Counted from the first letter of the stretch, positions 8,153-17,800 are shown. The stretch is 64,000 bases of DNA from Trichobilharzia szidati (GCA_944472155.2 OX235273.1:80966793-81030792); one strand, 5' to 3'. Program-made: numbers and translations. The notes: a model not told the origin generated them from the sequence alone.

Positions 8153-8757
8153 ACAAAGCAAGAATCGGAAAAGTAAGACAAGCTTTCATTACTCACGTCA
8201 AGTCTGTGTGGAGGTCAACAGAACTCAGCATCAAAACGAAGATAAGATCCGGATTTTCAACTCCAATGTGAAGTCAGTCAGTGCTACTCACTATACGGAT
8301 CAGAGACTTGCACTGCGCGTCATAAAGAGCATCTCAAACAAACTACTGACCTTCATCAACAGTTGTCTTCGCTCAATACTCCACTCAAGATCAGATGACC
8401 AGCCGGAAAAGATCAGCAAAAGAGATCTCTGGGAATGAGCGAACCAACACAGCAGGAACCGATTATGAAACAAATAAGCAGGAAGAAATGGAGATGGATT
8501 GGCTGGTCATACTCTGAGGAAACAATGCATCAAGTGACATCACTAGACAAGCCATTGCTCGAGTGGAAACCAACCGAAAGAGAAGCGACGAGTTGGTCGT
8601 CAGTGTGAGGGTGACTTGGAGGAGGTGATGTGAAGAGGAGATGAAAACGTGTGGGCAGACTTGGAGTGAGGTGAAGACTCTAGCAGAGAACCGAACGCAA
8701 TGGAGACGCATGGCTGAAGCCGTATGTTCCTGAAGGAATTAAAGGATACAATAATAA
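8153..8757 (+). mobile_element. RTE LINE, 5'-truncated; near-twin of the 2,932 copy
   Basis: Same segment as 2,960-3,562. The 76-codon piece at 8,208-8,438 is identical in protein to 3,004-3,234. Later parts differ by scattered substitutions and a small deletion near 8,535. It ends in cctatgttcctgaagg and a short (aat)n tail. Nonfunctional fragment. Confidence 0.85.
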
Positions 8758-9584
8758 TGACAAGTGTAGGTAATTTAGACATTTGTTTCAATCATTTCAG
8801 TGATATTAATGAAAGCAAAACACACAGTTCAGTAAACAGGTTCTTTACGGAGAATTCATCTTCTCCTTTAGCTGTACAATCGAAGTTATATACACTTTTC
8901 CAGGATACAAGGTATTAAGAAAAGCGATGAGTTGTCACAAAGATAGCTGCTCATATCAGTCAGGGCAGAAGAGGAGTTGAATATGTGCATTAGAGCTACC
9001 CAACAAGATGAGTAATTTAATCAGTGTGTTGTTTGTAATCAGGGTGCACACAGAAACAAAGTTCTGAAGAACCACAAAAGTTAAATGGATTTAGAAAAGC
9101 AATCAAACAAACAAAAATCAAGTCAATAGAAATCAACAACAACAACGACTTTGTTACCACGATAGTGTAGTAGTCGTATGTGTAGCTCCGATTTTCCTAA
9201 AATAAATGGCTCAAACTTCAGAAGTGTAAATGAGAGGGAAGTGTATTGCCTTCAGAAGGTTGTTCATCATTTTGTGCATTACTTTGAAGAGATGGAATGA
9301 CCAGTGTTGACAAGATGTTCAATTATCACACTTCTTTTAGAGCCACTACTACCTTTCTCCAACCATGTGGGATAGTGTTCTTGAACCCTTTTAGACGGGA
9401 TACGCGTCCGATGACCGATGTACTTGGCTCCATAGCGACAGGTGGACTGATATATACAGAGAGAAGGGATTGGATGACAGTTCTATTCTGAACCAAAATC
9501 CTCACAAAATGCACAAGATTCTTAGTGCGATTTATTACATTTAAATTTTTTCTCTTCATCTAGGATCTTCAAGTAGGCTCGTAT
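8758..9584. other. No recognisable feature
   Basis: Short frames at 8,724-8,918, 9,297-9,491 (+) and 9,326-9,559 (-) overlap on opposite strands and show no known motif. No repeat shared with the rest of the window was noticed. Confidence 0.4.
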
Positions 9585-9779
9585 ACCACTCAGCCACTTG
9601 AACCCGATTCATCTATGACCAGTGCATGAATTCTAACTTCTACCAATTCATGATTTAGCGCGACCACCAACCAAAGCATGTCCAGTACTCCAGTGCTGGT
9701 TTTCAATAGTTCTCTAACTGATATCAATCCGTGATCAACTCGTAAAAGCAAATCTAATCTTTACAAACCAACTATTGAA
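9585..9779. mobile_element. H2 scraps, opposite orientation
   Basis: At 9,590-9,675 the H2 leader is on the minus strand (ccaattcatgatttagcg). At 9,678-9,779 the tail is on the plus strand (gtccagtactccagtg ... ctttacaaaccaac). The tRNA-like head and ribozyme core are gone. Confidence 0.65.
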
Positions 9780-9782
9780 AAA

Positions 9783-10190
9783 TCTTGAAGCAAAATAATA
9801 ATGTATATCAACAACTGTTTTCGCTCTATACTGAAGATCAGATGGCCGGAAAGAACAAGAACCAACAAGAAACTATGGGAACAAACAAAACAAGAACCAA
9901 TCGCTCAACAAATATGCAGGAGAAAGTGGAGGTGGATTGGACACTCGCTGAGGAGGAGGTCACTGGGTGACATCACGCGTCAGACCAGTGCTCGAGTGGA
10001 ACCCGAAAAAGAATCAGCGAGTGGGACATCAGTGCAAGGATGACATGGAGGAGATCGTGTGAAGAGGAGTTGAAACAGTATGGATTAACATGGATGCAGG
10101 TGAAAAGTACAGCAGAAGAGAGAATCAAGTGATGATGTGCAGTTGAAGCCCTATGTTCCACTAGGAACCCAAGGGAACAACAACAATATC
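9783..10190 (+). mobile_element. RTE LINE 3' end, second subfamily
   Basis: The last about 400 bases of an RTE copy, with R-R-K-W-R-W-I-G-H-S-L-R-R in frame 9,801-10,043. It ends with gaagccctatgttccacta and a CAA-rich tail. This tail is the one most like the R-SINE tail. Confidence 0.85.
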
Positions 10191-10656
10191 TTATGTGATG
10201 CAATGCTGTTGGCTCTGAAGTATAGACTCATCCCTCATGAAATTTTTCCATCAACTAGAAAAAAATGCTCATTGGTAGTTTGAAATTCGATCGAAAATGT
10301 ACTTGAGTGCATTTTGAGACTCAAAAGCATGCCCGAATGTTTAGAATAATAAAAATTAGAGAAAATAGGATGCCATTGTGTTAGATGGAAATTAAGGTAG
10401 CCCAACCTACATGGTTTCCAGAACCACTGAAAGTCATGAGACATTTGATAATTATTTCTTCTCATTTTACCACTTTTCAAAAGTTTACACCATATTAGGT
10501 TGTATAGCAATAGCTATTCAATCACTAAGGTCAGTCTACAAGATGACATCTAAACCCGAAATCGGTTAAATCCTTAAAAATCTATAAACATGATAAATAC
10601 ACTTAATATAAATGGACTCTGAATGCACTATACTTATATGCTGTTACCCTGGTAGG
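10191..10656. other. No recognisable feature
   Basis: Minus-strand frame 10,235-10,510 (91 codons) has no recognisable domain. The right end (10,657-10,682) is the first copy of a 26-base direct repeat that reappears at 11,704. Confidence 0.4.
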
Positions 10657-10682
10657 TTATTTTAGCTTTGTTTTACTTTTTA

Positions 10683-11072
10683 AAAGAATAGACACGGAAC
10701 AAACAGTACTCTTTTCGATAAATTCATCATCAGGTTCTACAATTATATATACATTATAATGAATGAATGAATGAATTAGTGTTATGAACGACATCAATGT
10801 TTAAATAACATCAAATCAATAATATTGATAGATTTCAACTGAATAGCATCATCATAAAGTAAACTGAATGTCAGAAGAATTAGGAAAGGTAATAATACAA
10901 ATTCATGAGTTTATAGTTTCTACTGAAGGCCGGCCAGGGCAGTAGTAGTGGCTGGACTTGTTTCTTTTGGACACAGAGCACTAGTTGTTTAAGGTGAATT
11001 GCAATAGCCTCTGCTGTTTGGAGTATGTGGTGCTTCGACGATTTTGGTAATTTGTTAGGCAAAAATATTCAT
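10683..11072 (-). pseudogene. PLE (P3-type) C-terminus and 3' end
   Basis: Minus frame 10,880-11,062 gives the PLE C-terminal helix (I-L-Q-T-A-E-A-I-A-I-H-L, C-V-Q-K-K-Q-V-Q-P-L-L), closely like 4,800-4,974. The 3' region to 10,683 matches that element too. RT and the GIY-YIG core are absent. Confidence 0.8.
10696..10738 (-). ncRNA. PLE-end hammerhead-like motif (P3), core boxes intact
   Basis: Minus strand: stem I gaac/gttc, box 1 CTGATGA, box 2 GAAA, stem III aagagtactgtt with one mismatch, T at the cleavage position. Stem II (between CTGATGA and CGAAA) pairs poorly. Among the P3-type motifs this is the one with both core boxes unbroken. Confidence 0.65.
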
Positions 11073-11703
11073 TCAGACATCTATAAAACACAACACCAGT
11101 GAGATACTAACACAGCGCCTTAGAAATGCGGTAAAAAGAGCATTCCCTGCTGCCGAATTACGCTGTATCTTTAAAACCACTCCTCTTTTGCGTTCGGGAG
11201 TAAAAGACAAACTGCCTAATTTCGCCTCTTCCATGTGTATCTACCAATTTAACTACTCTTGTGGAGCCAGTTACATAGGCCGTACAATTAGGCGTGTTTC
11301 GCGTCGAATTTCCGAACATCATCCTGCCTGGTTAAGCAAAGGACAAACAAAATATATTCACAGCCCTAAACCATCTCATCTTGTGGAGATAGAACACAAG
11401 ATTGTTTGTTTGTTCAGTCATTATCATTACCTTGGCCATCCAGGTTTGAATTATCCTGAATTTTTGTGAAATTTCCCTAATTTTAGTTGATATTCTATTC
11501 GCTATTATATCTTTATTATTATAATTTAAGCATCTTTAATGAACTGTAATAGCATTGATCATACTTTACAAATCGATATTATTTTAAAAAACGCTAATAT
11601 TGTCTATTAACTACTAATTTAAAATATTCTGTGTATATAAACATACAGATATAATTATAGAGCCTGGAAGAGGAATTTATCGAAAAGGATATTCTTTGCT
11701 CGA
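11073..11703 (+). pseudogene. PLE (P2-type) GIY-YIG part and 3' end
   Basis: Frame 11,188-11,469 contains C-I-Y-Q-F-N-Y-S-C-G-A-S-Y-I-G-R-T, the GIY-YIG core, followed by R-R-I-S-E-H-H-P-A-W. It breaks after I-E-H-K-I. Upstream, 11,100-11,187 encodes the linker (L-R-N-A-V-K-R-A-F-P-A-A-E-L). The 3' part closely matches, in reverse, 13,543-13,790. RT is missing. Confidence 0.8.
11660..11701 (+). ncRNA. PLE-end hammerhead-like motif (P2)
   Basis: Stem I is gagc/gctc, which differs from the P3 type (gaac/gttc) on both strands, so pairing is maintained. Stem III aaggatattctt has one G-T pair. Box 2 is GAAA. Box 1 region reads CTGGAAGAGG, one base longer than CUGAUGA plus its neighbours, the same as in the copy at 13,543. 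Confidence 0.6.
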
Positions 11704-11729
11704 TTATTTTAGCTTTGTTTTACTTTTTA

Positions 11730-12331
11730 GGCAATATGATTTAGTAGTCTTTTTGTTAAATCTATACCTCATTCAAGCTGAATTCTGCAAAATTTTATCA
11801 GATCAACATTATCAATTAATTAAACAGACGTCACTTACTCATGCTTTTGTCACAATTATTCACAATAATAATAATATTTTTATAATTGATACGAAAATAA
11901 GATCTGAGATACTGAATATTGAATATTGATTATTTACAAACTCTATGACCAGAGAAAACGACTGATAGATAAGTCAACTAGGCTAGCTAACTATTGTATA
12001 CAATAAAATATTGAAAAAGAAAAAATAATAAGTGATAAGCCGATGTGACAGACATTAATAATCCAGGCAAGTAACTCGAGAAAATTTGCTATAGTATTTA
12101 TCTGAAACTTTAAAAATTCAGCTACAAATACGATGTATGGTTAGCATTTGAATTCAGAACAAGGATTTCTCCTTGTTTGTCGACTTATTGGCTGGATATA
12201 CCTGTATCTCGACTAAAACACCACAACGTTATGGACTAGGCTACTAAGCCACAATAGACACCTGTCGTTCAACATATATGAGTTGTTATTTATTGAAAGC
12301 CAACAGATGAGCCCTAAATAGAATGTCATGT
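11730..12331. other. No recognisable feature
   Basis: AT-rich. The small plus frame that enters from 11,696 has no domain. Nothing else noticed. Confidence 0.4.
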
Positions 12332-12638
12332 GCTAATTGTTGGTATTAGATGATTGGAGGAAATCGGCAGGAAAAGCCCCCCAAACTGGGTTTCTTGCTA
12401 ATTGGCACTCACCAGTCAGCAAGGCGTATATGCGACCCCGAAGGAACTCATTTCCCTTCTGATATTCGAACTCGGGCCACCCAGTGAGTGAGTGCTACAG
12501 TCACAGACGTTACCACTGAGCTATTCGTGCCTTCAAATGACCTCCTGTAGGACTGTATTGGGTATTTCTGATTGAACATTAGTCAATAACTAGTGCAATG
12601 TGTGTGTGTGTGTCTAGTGCTATCTTCAGGGCAGACTG
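12332..12638 (-). mobile_element. H3 ribozyme-like repeat
   Basis: Minus strand: tRNA-like head (gaatagctcagtggtaacg as A-box region, gagttcgaatatc as B box) leads to the hammerhead-like fold (gccttgctgactggtgag, tgccaattagca, agaaaccc). A short (tg)n lies at about 12,598-12,613 in the unit's upstream part. The GAAA box is present but the first core box is of the H3 form, not CUGANGA. Confidence 0.75.
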
Positions 12639-12882
12639 AATTGGCAGAAGTTAGAATTCATGGACCATTGGATCGGGTCCCAGTGGCTTAATGGTATACG
12701 AGCTCGCCTTGTAACCAGAAGGTCCTGGGTTCGAACCCCGGTGGGTGCATATTGTGAAGAGTCCCAAACTGGGACGAAACAGCTATCCAGTACTCCCTGG
12801 TTTTCAATGGTTCTCTAACCAATGTCAGCTTATGATGAAAATCCTGTAACCAATCAAATCCCTGCAAACCAACACTTGAATT
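12639..12882 (+). mobile_element. H2 ribozyme repeat
   Basis: Leader, tRNA-like head with a canonical B box (gggttcgaacccc), hammerhead (about 12,748-12,800) and tail ending ccctgcaaaccaacact. Box 1 reads GTGAAGA (C3 to G), otherwise the fold is well kept, with stem II cccaaactggga-type pairing and GAAA. Confidence 0.8.
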
Positions 12883-13185
12883 CTATCAGTCAAGTTTGCA
12901 ATATGGCTACCATGCTAGATTGCTTGCCATCACGGTGCACTGTGAGTGCCAACTAGCACGAAACCTAGGTGAAGCAAGCAAGGCTTCCTGCTGATTGCCT
13001 CCAACCATCTAATACCAACAATTCACAGTACACCTTGATGGCGAGCCATCTAGCATGGTGGCCATATTGCAAACTTGACTGATAGAATTCGGTCTGTACC
13101 AAAGATGGAACTACACACACACATTACACTAGTTACTGACTACCGTCCAATCAGAAATGTTCTAATGCTAGACGCAATGGACCAA
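12883..13185. mobile_element. H3-derived fold-back repeat
   Basis: Left arm 12,884-12,952 and right arm 13,022-13,088 are inverted copies of the H3 downstream part (gaattctatcagtcaagttt and its complement) with few mismatches. The loop between them keeps the end of the hammerhead-like fold (tgccaactagcacgaaacc). The right side continues into normal H3 tail sequence. The arms should form a stem of nearly 70 pairs. Confidence 0.7.
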
Positions 13186-13344
13186 ATAACATCAAATTAA
13201 TCCTAGAGGAGTGTCGAAGTGGCTGTGTTAGAACTCAGTATGTTACAAGAGACTCAGTATTTTGGTTGAATGAAATAAATCAATGGGGAATTCAAAGCAA
13301 CGCTGATAAGTGAAAATAAGATAAACCATTAAAAACTAGTAAGG

Positions 13345-13462
13345 ATCCCAGTGGCTTAATGGTCTACGAGCTAGCTCTCCTTGTTATCATAAGGTCCTGG
13401 GTTCGAACCCTGGCGATGGGTGCATGCTGATGAATAGTCCCAAACTAGGCTGACGAAATTAA
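13345..13462 (+). mobile_element. H2 fragment ending inside its ribozyme
   Basis: Head (cccagtggcttaatggtcta; gggttcgaaccctgg) and the first two-thirds of the hammerhead (gctgatgaatagtccc, aaactaggctgacgaaat) are present. The copy ends just after GAAA, so the cleavage strand and tail are missing. 13,186-13,344 shows nothing I recognise. Confidence 0.7.
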
Positions 13463-13542
13463 ACTAGTATGCACCAAACAATAAGCTTCAAACTTAGAGC
13501 ACTCGGACGTCTTAATATTACTTTTATAAAAACAAAAAAATC

Positions 13543-13584
13543 GAGCAAAGAATATTCTTTTCGATAAATTCCTCTTCCAGGCTC
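13543..13584 (-). ncRNA. PLE-end hammerhead-like motif (P2)
   Basis: Stem I gagc/gctc and a perfect palindromic stem III (aagaatattctt), with GAAA and T at the cleavage position. The first box region again reads CTGGAAGAGG, as at 11,660. The shared change suggests a family trait rather than random decay. Confidence 0.6.
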
Positions 13585-14128
13585 TACAATTATATATATG
13601 CTTTTATACACAGAATATTTTAAATTAGTAGTAAATAACAATGTTAGCGTTTTTTTAAAATAATATCGATTTGTAAAGTATGATCAATGCTATTACAGTT
13701 CATTAAAGATGCTTAAATTGTAATAATAATAAAGATATAATAGCGAATAGAATATCAACTAAAATTAGGGAAATTTCACAAAAATTCTGGATTATTTAAA
13801 CCTGGATGGCCAAGGTAATGTTAATGACTGGACTAACTTCTTTTGGGTGCATAAATTAGGCTTAATAATATGAATCCCCACAGCCTCAGCAATATTTAGA
13901 AGTCGAACTCTTAAAGCGAAATTGAGATTCATAGGTGTGCGGTAAATGACCCTGAAAGCATGATTAACGTGAATCTTATGTTCTGTCTCCACAAGATGAG
14001 ACAGAATAGCACTGCGAATAGATTTTGTTTGTCCTTTGCTTAACCAGGCAGGGTGATGTTCGGAAATTCGACGAGAAACACGCCTAATTGTACGTCCTAT
14101 GTAACTGGCTCCACAGGAGCTGTTAAAT
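13543..14128 (-). pseudogene. PLE (P2-type) GIY-YIG part, minus member of inverted pair
   Basis: Minus frame 13,792-13,992 encodes the C-terminal segment (V-I-Y-R-T-P, L-L-N-I-A-E-A-V-G-I-H). Further upstream, to about 14,125, is the GIY-YIG core (S-Y-I-G-R-T-I-R-R-V-S-R-R-I) in a separate open piece. The copy ends abruptly where the plus copy begins at about 14,129. The two copies meet head to head. Confidence 0.8.
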
Positions 14129-14605
14129 TACTTTTGAAAACAGCGCCTTAGAAATGCGGTAAAAAGAGCATTCCCTGCTGCTGAATTACGCTGTATATTT
14201 AAAACCACTCCTCTTCTACTTTCAGGAATAAAAGACAAACCGCCTAATTTTTCCTCTTCCATGTGTACATACCAATTTAACTACTCCTGTGGAACCAGTT
14301 AGTCACATAGGCCGTACAATTAGGCGTGTTTTGCGTCGAATTTCCGAACATCACCCTGCCTGGTTGGTTAAGTAAAGGACAAACTAAATCCATTCGTAGC
14401 GCTATTCTGTCTCATCTTGTGGAGATAGAACACAAGATTGACGTTAATTATGCTTTCAGGGTCATTTACCGCATACCTACGAATCTCAATTTTGTTTTAA
14501 GAGTTTGACTACTAAATATTGCTGAGGCTGTGAGGGTCCATATTAATAAGCCTAATTTATGCATCCAAAAGAAGTTAGTTCAATCATTATCATTAACTTT
14601 ATTTT
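14129..14605 (+). pseudogene. PLE (P2-type) GIY-YIG part, plus member of inverted pair
   Basis: Begins in the linker (aacagcgccttagaaatgcg) and runs through the GIY-YIG region. A 3-base insertion near S-H-I-G-R-T and a frame change near 14,340 break it; the frame 14,326-14,508 carries the later part (H-L-V-E-I-E-H-K-I-D-V). A SINE cuts it at about 14,606. Confidence 0.75.
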
Positions 14606-14830
14606 TTCATCCCTTGCATTCCAAATGGAGCATAGAGCTTCAGGATTTTTAAATTTCAATAGCGTGTCGGTATTGTTTTAACAAGTTGAGGTTGCTAGCT
14701 TCACGCTTAACTTTCCATTTCTCTGGACTTACTATCGATTAGACAACGTTTAGGAGGGTGGGTGTTTACCAACTCCGACTACATACATGGCTTTCTAGTA
14801 TGCTACTACTGAGTCACCGATGCTGGTGAT
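14606..14830 (-). mobile_element. R-SINE, strongly diverged
   Basis: Minus strand: tail phrase gaagctctatgctcc followed by an A-rich run, body (gctagcaacctc-like) and a degraded head. The order is kept but identity is low. Confidence 0.45.
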
Positions 14831-15515
14831 TTTCCACAAATGAATAATTAGCTTAGTAAACGTCGTCATATTGGAAGAATTGTTTGCTGGATAGCAACCA
14901 GCATAGAGCTATCCAGTTTGAACTGTTGGTAAACATTTATTGACAAGATATTCAATGTGGGCACTGCATAGTTACTTTAGTGTGAACGCTTGAATATTTT
15001 GAATTAAAAGTGTGGAACACTCCTGTCTCTTACTACTTCGCTCTACAGACATAACAGATTCTCTTGCCTTCATGCCCAGTAACCTACAACATTAAACGGC
15101 AGTGCAAAGCGCCTCAGAAACAGATGTCAGCAATTTGAATAACAGTGAAACAGACTGACAAATGTTTTCTTTGTGAAATAACAGAGATATTACTTGAAAA
15201 GAAGGAACAGAATTATTTATTAGACAGAGTGCAGAAACTTGACATAGAAATCTCCGCTTGCACATGTTCTTCGTATTGTTCTTTCTTGGTCTTCTTTTAG
15301 TGATTTCGATCAGGTTTTATAAGGCGTCTTTCATTTCCCTCTTCTCAAATTAATCTAATGCTCTACTATTCAATATTCTTACAGAAGACGTTACACTCAA
15401 CATACTACTTACAAAATCGTGTCAGTAGTACACACCACGGTAGTGGTATAAGGAAGATATCAGAGGAAAATCACAGATAATTATACATTCCTCCAGCACA
15501 GAACCTATATATTAT
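14831..15515. other. No recognisable feature
   Basis: No long frame and no repeat shared with other parts of the window was noticed. Confidence 0.4.
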
Positions 15516-15850
15516 TGTCCCCTTGGGTTCCGAGTGGAACATACAGCTTCAACAACACATCTCCACTTTCTTCTATTCTCTGCCGTCCTCTTCAGCTGTC
15601 TAGCCACACGACTACCCATAATCTCTCCTCTCCTCCTTCTTGAACTCACACGATCTCCTCCGTGTCACTCTCCATATCATTAACAACTCACTGGTCGCCT
15701 CCCATTCACCTTCCACTCAAACCATGGCCTAGATTGCGCGCGGTGTCATTTGACGGCCTCATCAGTGGCGTATGCCCAATCCGTCTCCATTTTCTCCTTC
15801 ATAATTGTTGTTGAGCGATCGGCTCTTGCTTGGTTGGTATGTCCCCACTC
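15516..15850 (-). mobile_element. RTE LINE 3' end, third subfamily
   Basis: Minus strand: C-terminal coding remnants (W-R-W-I-G-H-type region near 15,780) and a 3' end (tgaagctgtatgttccac) with little tail. Same subfamily as 24,486, 38,588 and 63,686. Frames are broken. Confidence 0.75.
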
Positions 15851-16140
15851 TTATTCTTCTTGCTTTCATCGATAGAAGACACATCATCTGACTGACTGGC
15901 TTCCCGAAAGCTTTCAACAGCCAGCTGTGTCATTTCTCCTCTCCGTTTCCAGCGAAGAATAAGTTTGTTTTAATTTTTTTGATATTTTTAACATATTTCT
16001 TGTGCGATGAAGTTCCTGTAGCAGTTTGATTGGTTTTGTGGTGTAGGGTCTCTAGCCTCAGGCCCAACCCTCCCTCTTTACCCGGGCTTGGAATCTGCTT
16101 GAGAACTAGCAAGCTATTAAACTAAGCGAGGTAACAGAAC
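15851..16140 (-). mobile_element. R2 repeat (R-SINE-related body)
   Basis: The body (gtaaagagggagggttgggc, ggctagagaccc on the minus strand) is related to the R-SINE. The downstream part is different: it contains a stretch that can be read E-A-S-Q-S-D-D-V-S-S-I-D-E-S and recurs at 59,600-59,720 as E-A-T-Q-P-T-D-V-S-S-L-D-E-S. It is therefore a separate repeat family, possibly carrying a captured coding piece. Its upstream limit is at a (ta)n tract. Confidence 0.5.
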
Positions 16141-16157
16141 CCATATATATATATGTA

Positions 16158-16194
<37 letters not shown>
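16141..16194. repeat. (TA)n microsatellite
   Basis: A run of about 50 bases of alternating t and a with occasional g. Confidence 0.9.
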
Positions 16195-16197
<3 letters not shown>

Positions 16198-16778
16198 CAA
16201 TACACACTGTTATTGTTTTGAAACGAAGTTCATGCCACTACTGATTCTAATCTAACGCTATCCAGATGACCTAATTAATTTTAAAAACATTATAAACTAA
16301 CTCAGCATGATGTCTTAGTTAGAGTGTAGAATAATCTATATTATTCAATACACAGAGAAGTAGTTTAAATCAATAAGAAATCAATAAGAATTTATATTTA
16401 AATTTTGCTAATCTATAATTATATGAATAAGAAGTTAATTGTTAACTATAAATAATTTATTCATAATAAATATATATAGATATTTTTATTTCTATACCTA
16501 ATCCTAGTAAAATATGAAAAAGCAGACATTTAAATAAATTTTGGTCCTCAGTAGATTAAATATATGTTGAATTCTTGGGTCATTGGATTCCACCAATCCA
16601 TTGAGCGAATGGTTATCAGGATCACCTGAAGATCCGACGTTTAATTCATGCTGGTGTGGTTGGTGTACACACACACACACTACTACAGAGTCACTGACCG
16701 CAGCATAATAGTTGTTTAATGCTCTTTGCTTTCCAGCGATTCTCTAATTGATGTCGACTAGTAATAAAATCTACACTG
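16195..16778. other. No recognisable feature
   Basis: AT-rich. A short (ca)n lies near 16,666-16,680. A SINE-like fragment (gattcttgggtcattggatt) near 16,570 may be an old H2 scrap. Confidence 0.4.
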
Positions 16779-17070
16779 ATTTAACTGGTAGATGGTGACT
16801 AGCAGTGGAATCCAGGATGCGCATTTCATCCTATTTGGGACTCGTCAGCTGGATGTACCTGCATTTCTCAGTGAGTGATGATGTTCCCACCGAGGCTCGA
16901 ACCCAGTGCCCATAGTTTCAAATGCCACTAGACCACTTGGGCCACGAGAGCCACCTCTTGTGTAATGCCAAGACATCGTCGAAGCATCTGCTCAAGAAGC
17001 CGACACGTCAACCTGAGACCGAGCACTTCGGTCCAATCAATCGACGGGAAAATCCAAAATTAAAAATTAA
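16779..17070 (-). mobile_element. H1 (Sm-alpha-like) ribozyme SINE, best copy
   Basis: Minus strand order: block with hairpin gaccga-agtgc-tcggtc (about 17,020), an alternate stretch (ggcttcttgagcagatgctt), tRNA-like head (ggcccaagtggtctagtgg; gggttcgagcctcggtgg), a link (catcatcactcactgag), hammerhead 16,810-16,854 and the tail ccactgctagtcaccatc. This is the organisation known for the schistosome Sm-alpha SINE. Pol III transcription from the head and self-cleavage are established for that family; whether this copy does so is inference. Confidence 0.85.
16810..16854 (-). ncRNA. Type I hammerhead ribozyme, intact core
   Basis: Minus strand: stem I atccag/ctggat (six pairs), box 1 CTGACGA (fits CUGANGA), stem II gtcc/ggat with a final G-U, box 2 GAAA, stem III ATGCGCAT, then C at the cleavage position. 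All conserved core bases are present. The loop aaata matches the Sm-alpha hammerhead. Of the hammerheads in the window this is the one most likely to cleave. Confidence 0.85.
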
Positions 17071-17159
17071 ATTTACACTGATATTTGGAAAAAAATATTT
17101 ACCAAAATTTTTTCAACACTAATTAATGCTTAAAAGTATTTCTGCATTTTAAGAAAAAT

Positions 17160-17800
17160 GTATGAAAAACGGTTGCAGAGTAGAAAATTTTCTTTCCGAT
17201 AAAGCCATCAGTTAGGCTGTACATCCATGCATATAGAAGATTCCGGAACTATTAAGATGAATAAAAAAGTTACGAATAGGGATTAAAAACGTAATAATAA
17301 CAAAACCAAACAGGAAGTTCTGATAATAATGATAGCTGGGAAAACTGACTGTCTATAATGGCCATGGTAAAAACAAATGTAGGGCATACTTCTTTTGGAT
17401 ACATGGTATTAGCTTGAATTTTTGAATCACTAGTGCTCTAGCTATGCCCTGATGTAATGATCTCACTCCCTTTGAGAAGTTTGACCGGATGATGTATAGG
17501 ACTTTGAAGGATTTTTCAAATGCAGTTGAGTGTTTCGAGTTCACTAGATATTCTTCTATCGAGCCAATAAACACACGTTCTGCCTTTGTTAGCAAGGCTG
17601 GATAGTGCTCCTGAGTGCGTATGCCATGGCTAATGAAACCAACTCCACAAGAGCAAGTGAACAGCTTGTCTTTCAAATGTTGGCCAAATAGTTTCTTGCA
17701 GAGAAATGTTACTTGTAGGCTGACAGCAAAGAATGTTTTACTGAGAGATTTTGAATGTCATTTTTGGAGAATCTCTGCTTTAGTATCACTTTGAAATTTG
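17160..17800 (-). pseudogene. PLE (P4-type) GIY-YIG fragment
   Basis: Minus frame 17,353-17,676 has K-D-K-L-F-T-C-S-C-G-V-G-F-I-S-H-G, where a canonical PLE has Y-I-G-R-T; the catalytic G-R is replaced. The C-terminal part (S-F-K-V-L-Y-I-I-R-S-N-F, C-I-Q-K-K-Y-A) is recognisable. Upstream (to about 17,800) the linker helix L-R-K-T-F-F-A-V-S-L is readable. A further frame at 17,822-18,052 may be old RT sequence but I cannot confirm it. A decayed hammerhead-like motif (17,170-17,222) lies at the outer end. Confidence 0.7.
17170..17222 (-). ncRNA. PLE-end hammerhead-like motif (P4), decayed
   Basis: Box 1 reads CTGATGG (A9 to G), stem III is the palindrome agaaaattttct, and GAAA is shifted (CGGAAAG). 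The position matches the motifs of the P2 and P3 PLEs. Confidence 0.45.

Larger units (their letters stand above)
10657..11729. mobile_element. Head-to-head pair of truncated PLEs with 26-bp direct repeats
   Basis: Exact 26-base direct repeats at 10,657-10,682 and 11,704-11,729 (start ttattttagctttg) flank two divergently placed PLE 3' parts. The minus copy, P3-type, is about 10,683-11,072. The plus copy, P2-type, is about 11,073-11,703. Each ends in a hammerhead-like motif at its outer edge. The repeats look like one target-site duplication for the whole composite, so the pair was probably inserted as a unit. Confidence 0.75.

Noticed and set aside
12690..12745. tRNA gene
   Set aside because: The A- and B-box-like segments are inside the H2 repeat head. 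No cloverleaf with an acceptor stem forms and the sequence runs directly into the hammerhead. The same holds for the H1, H3, R- and C-SINE heads.
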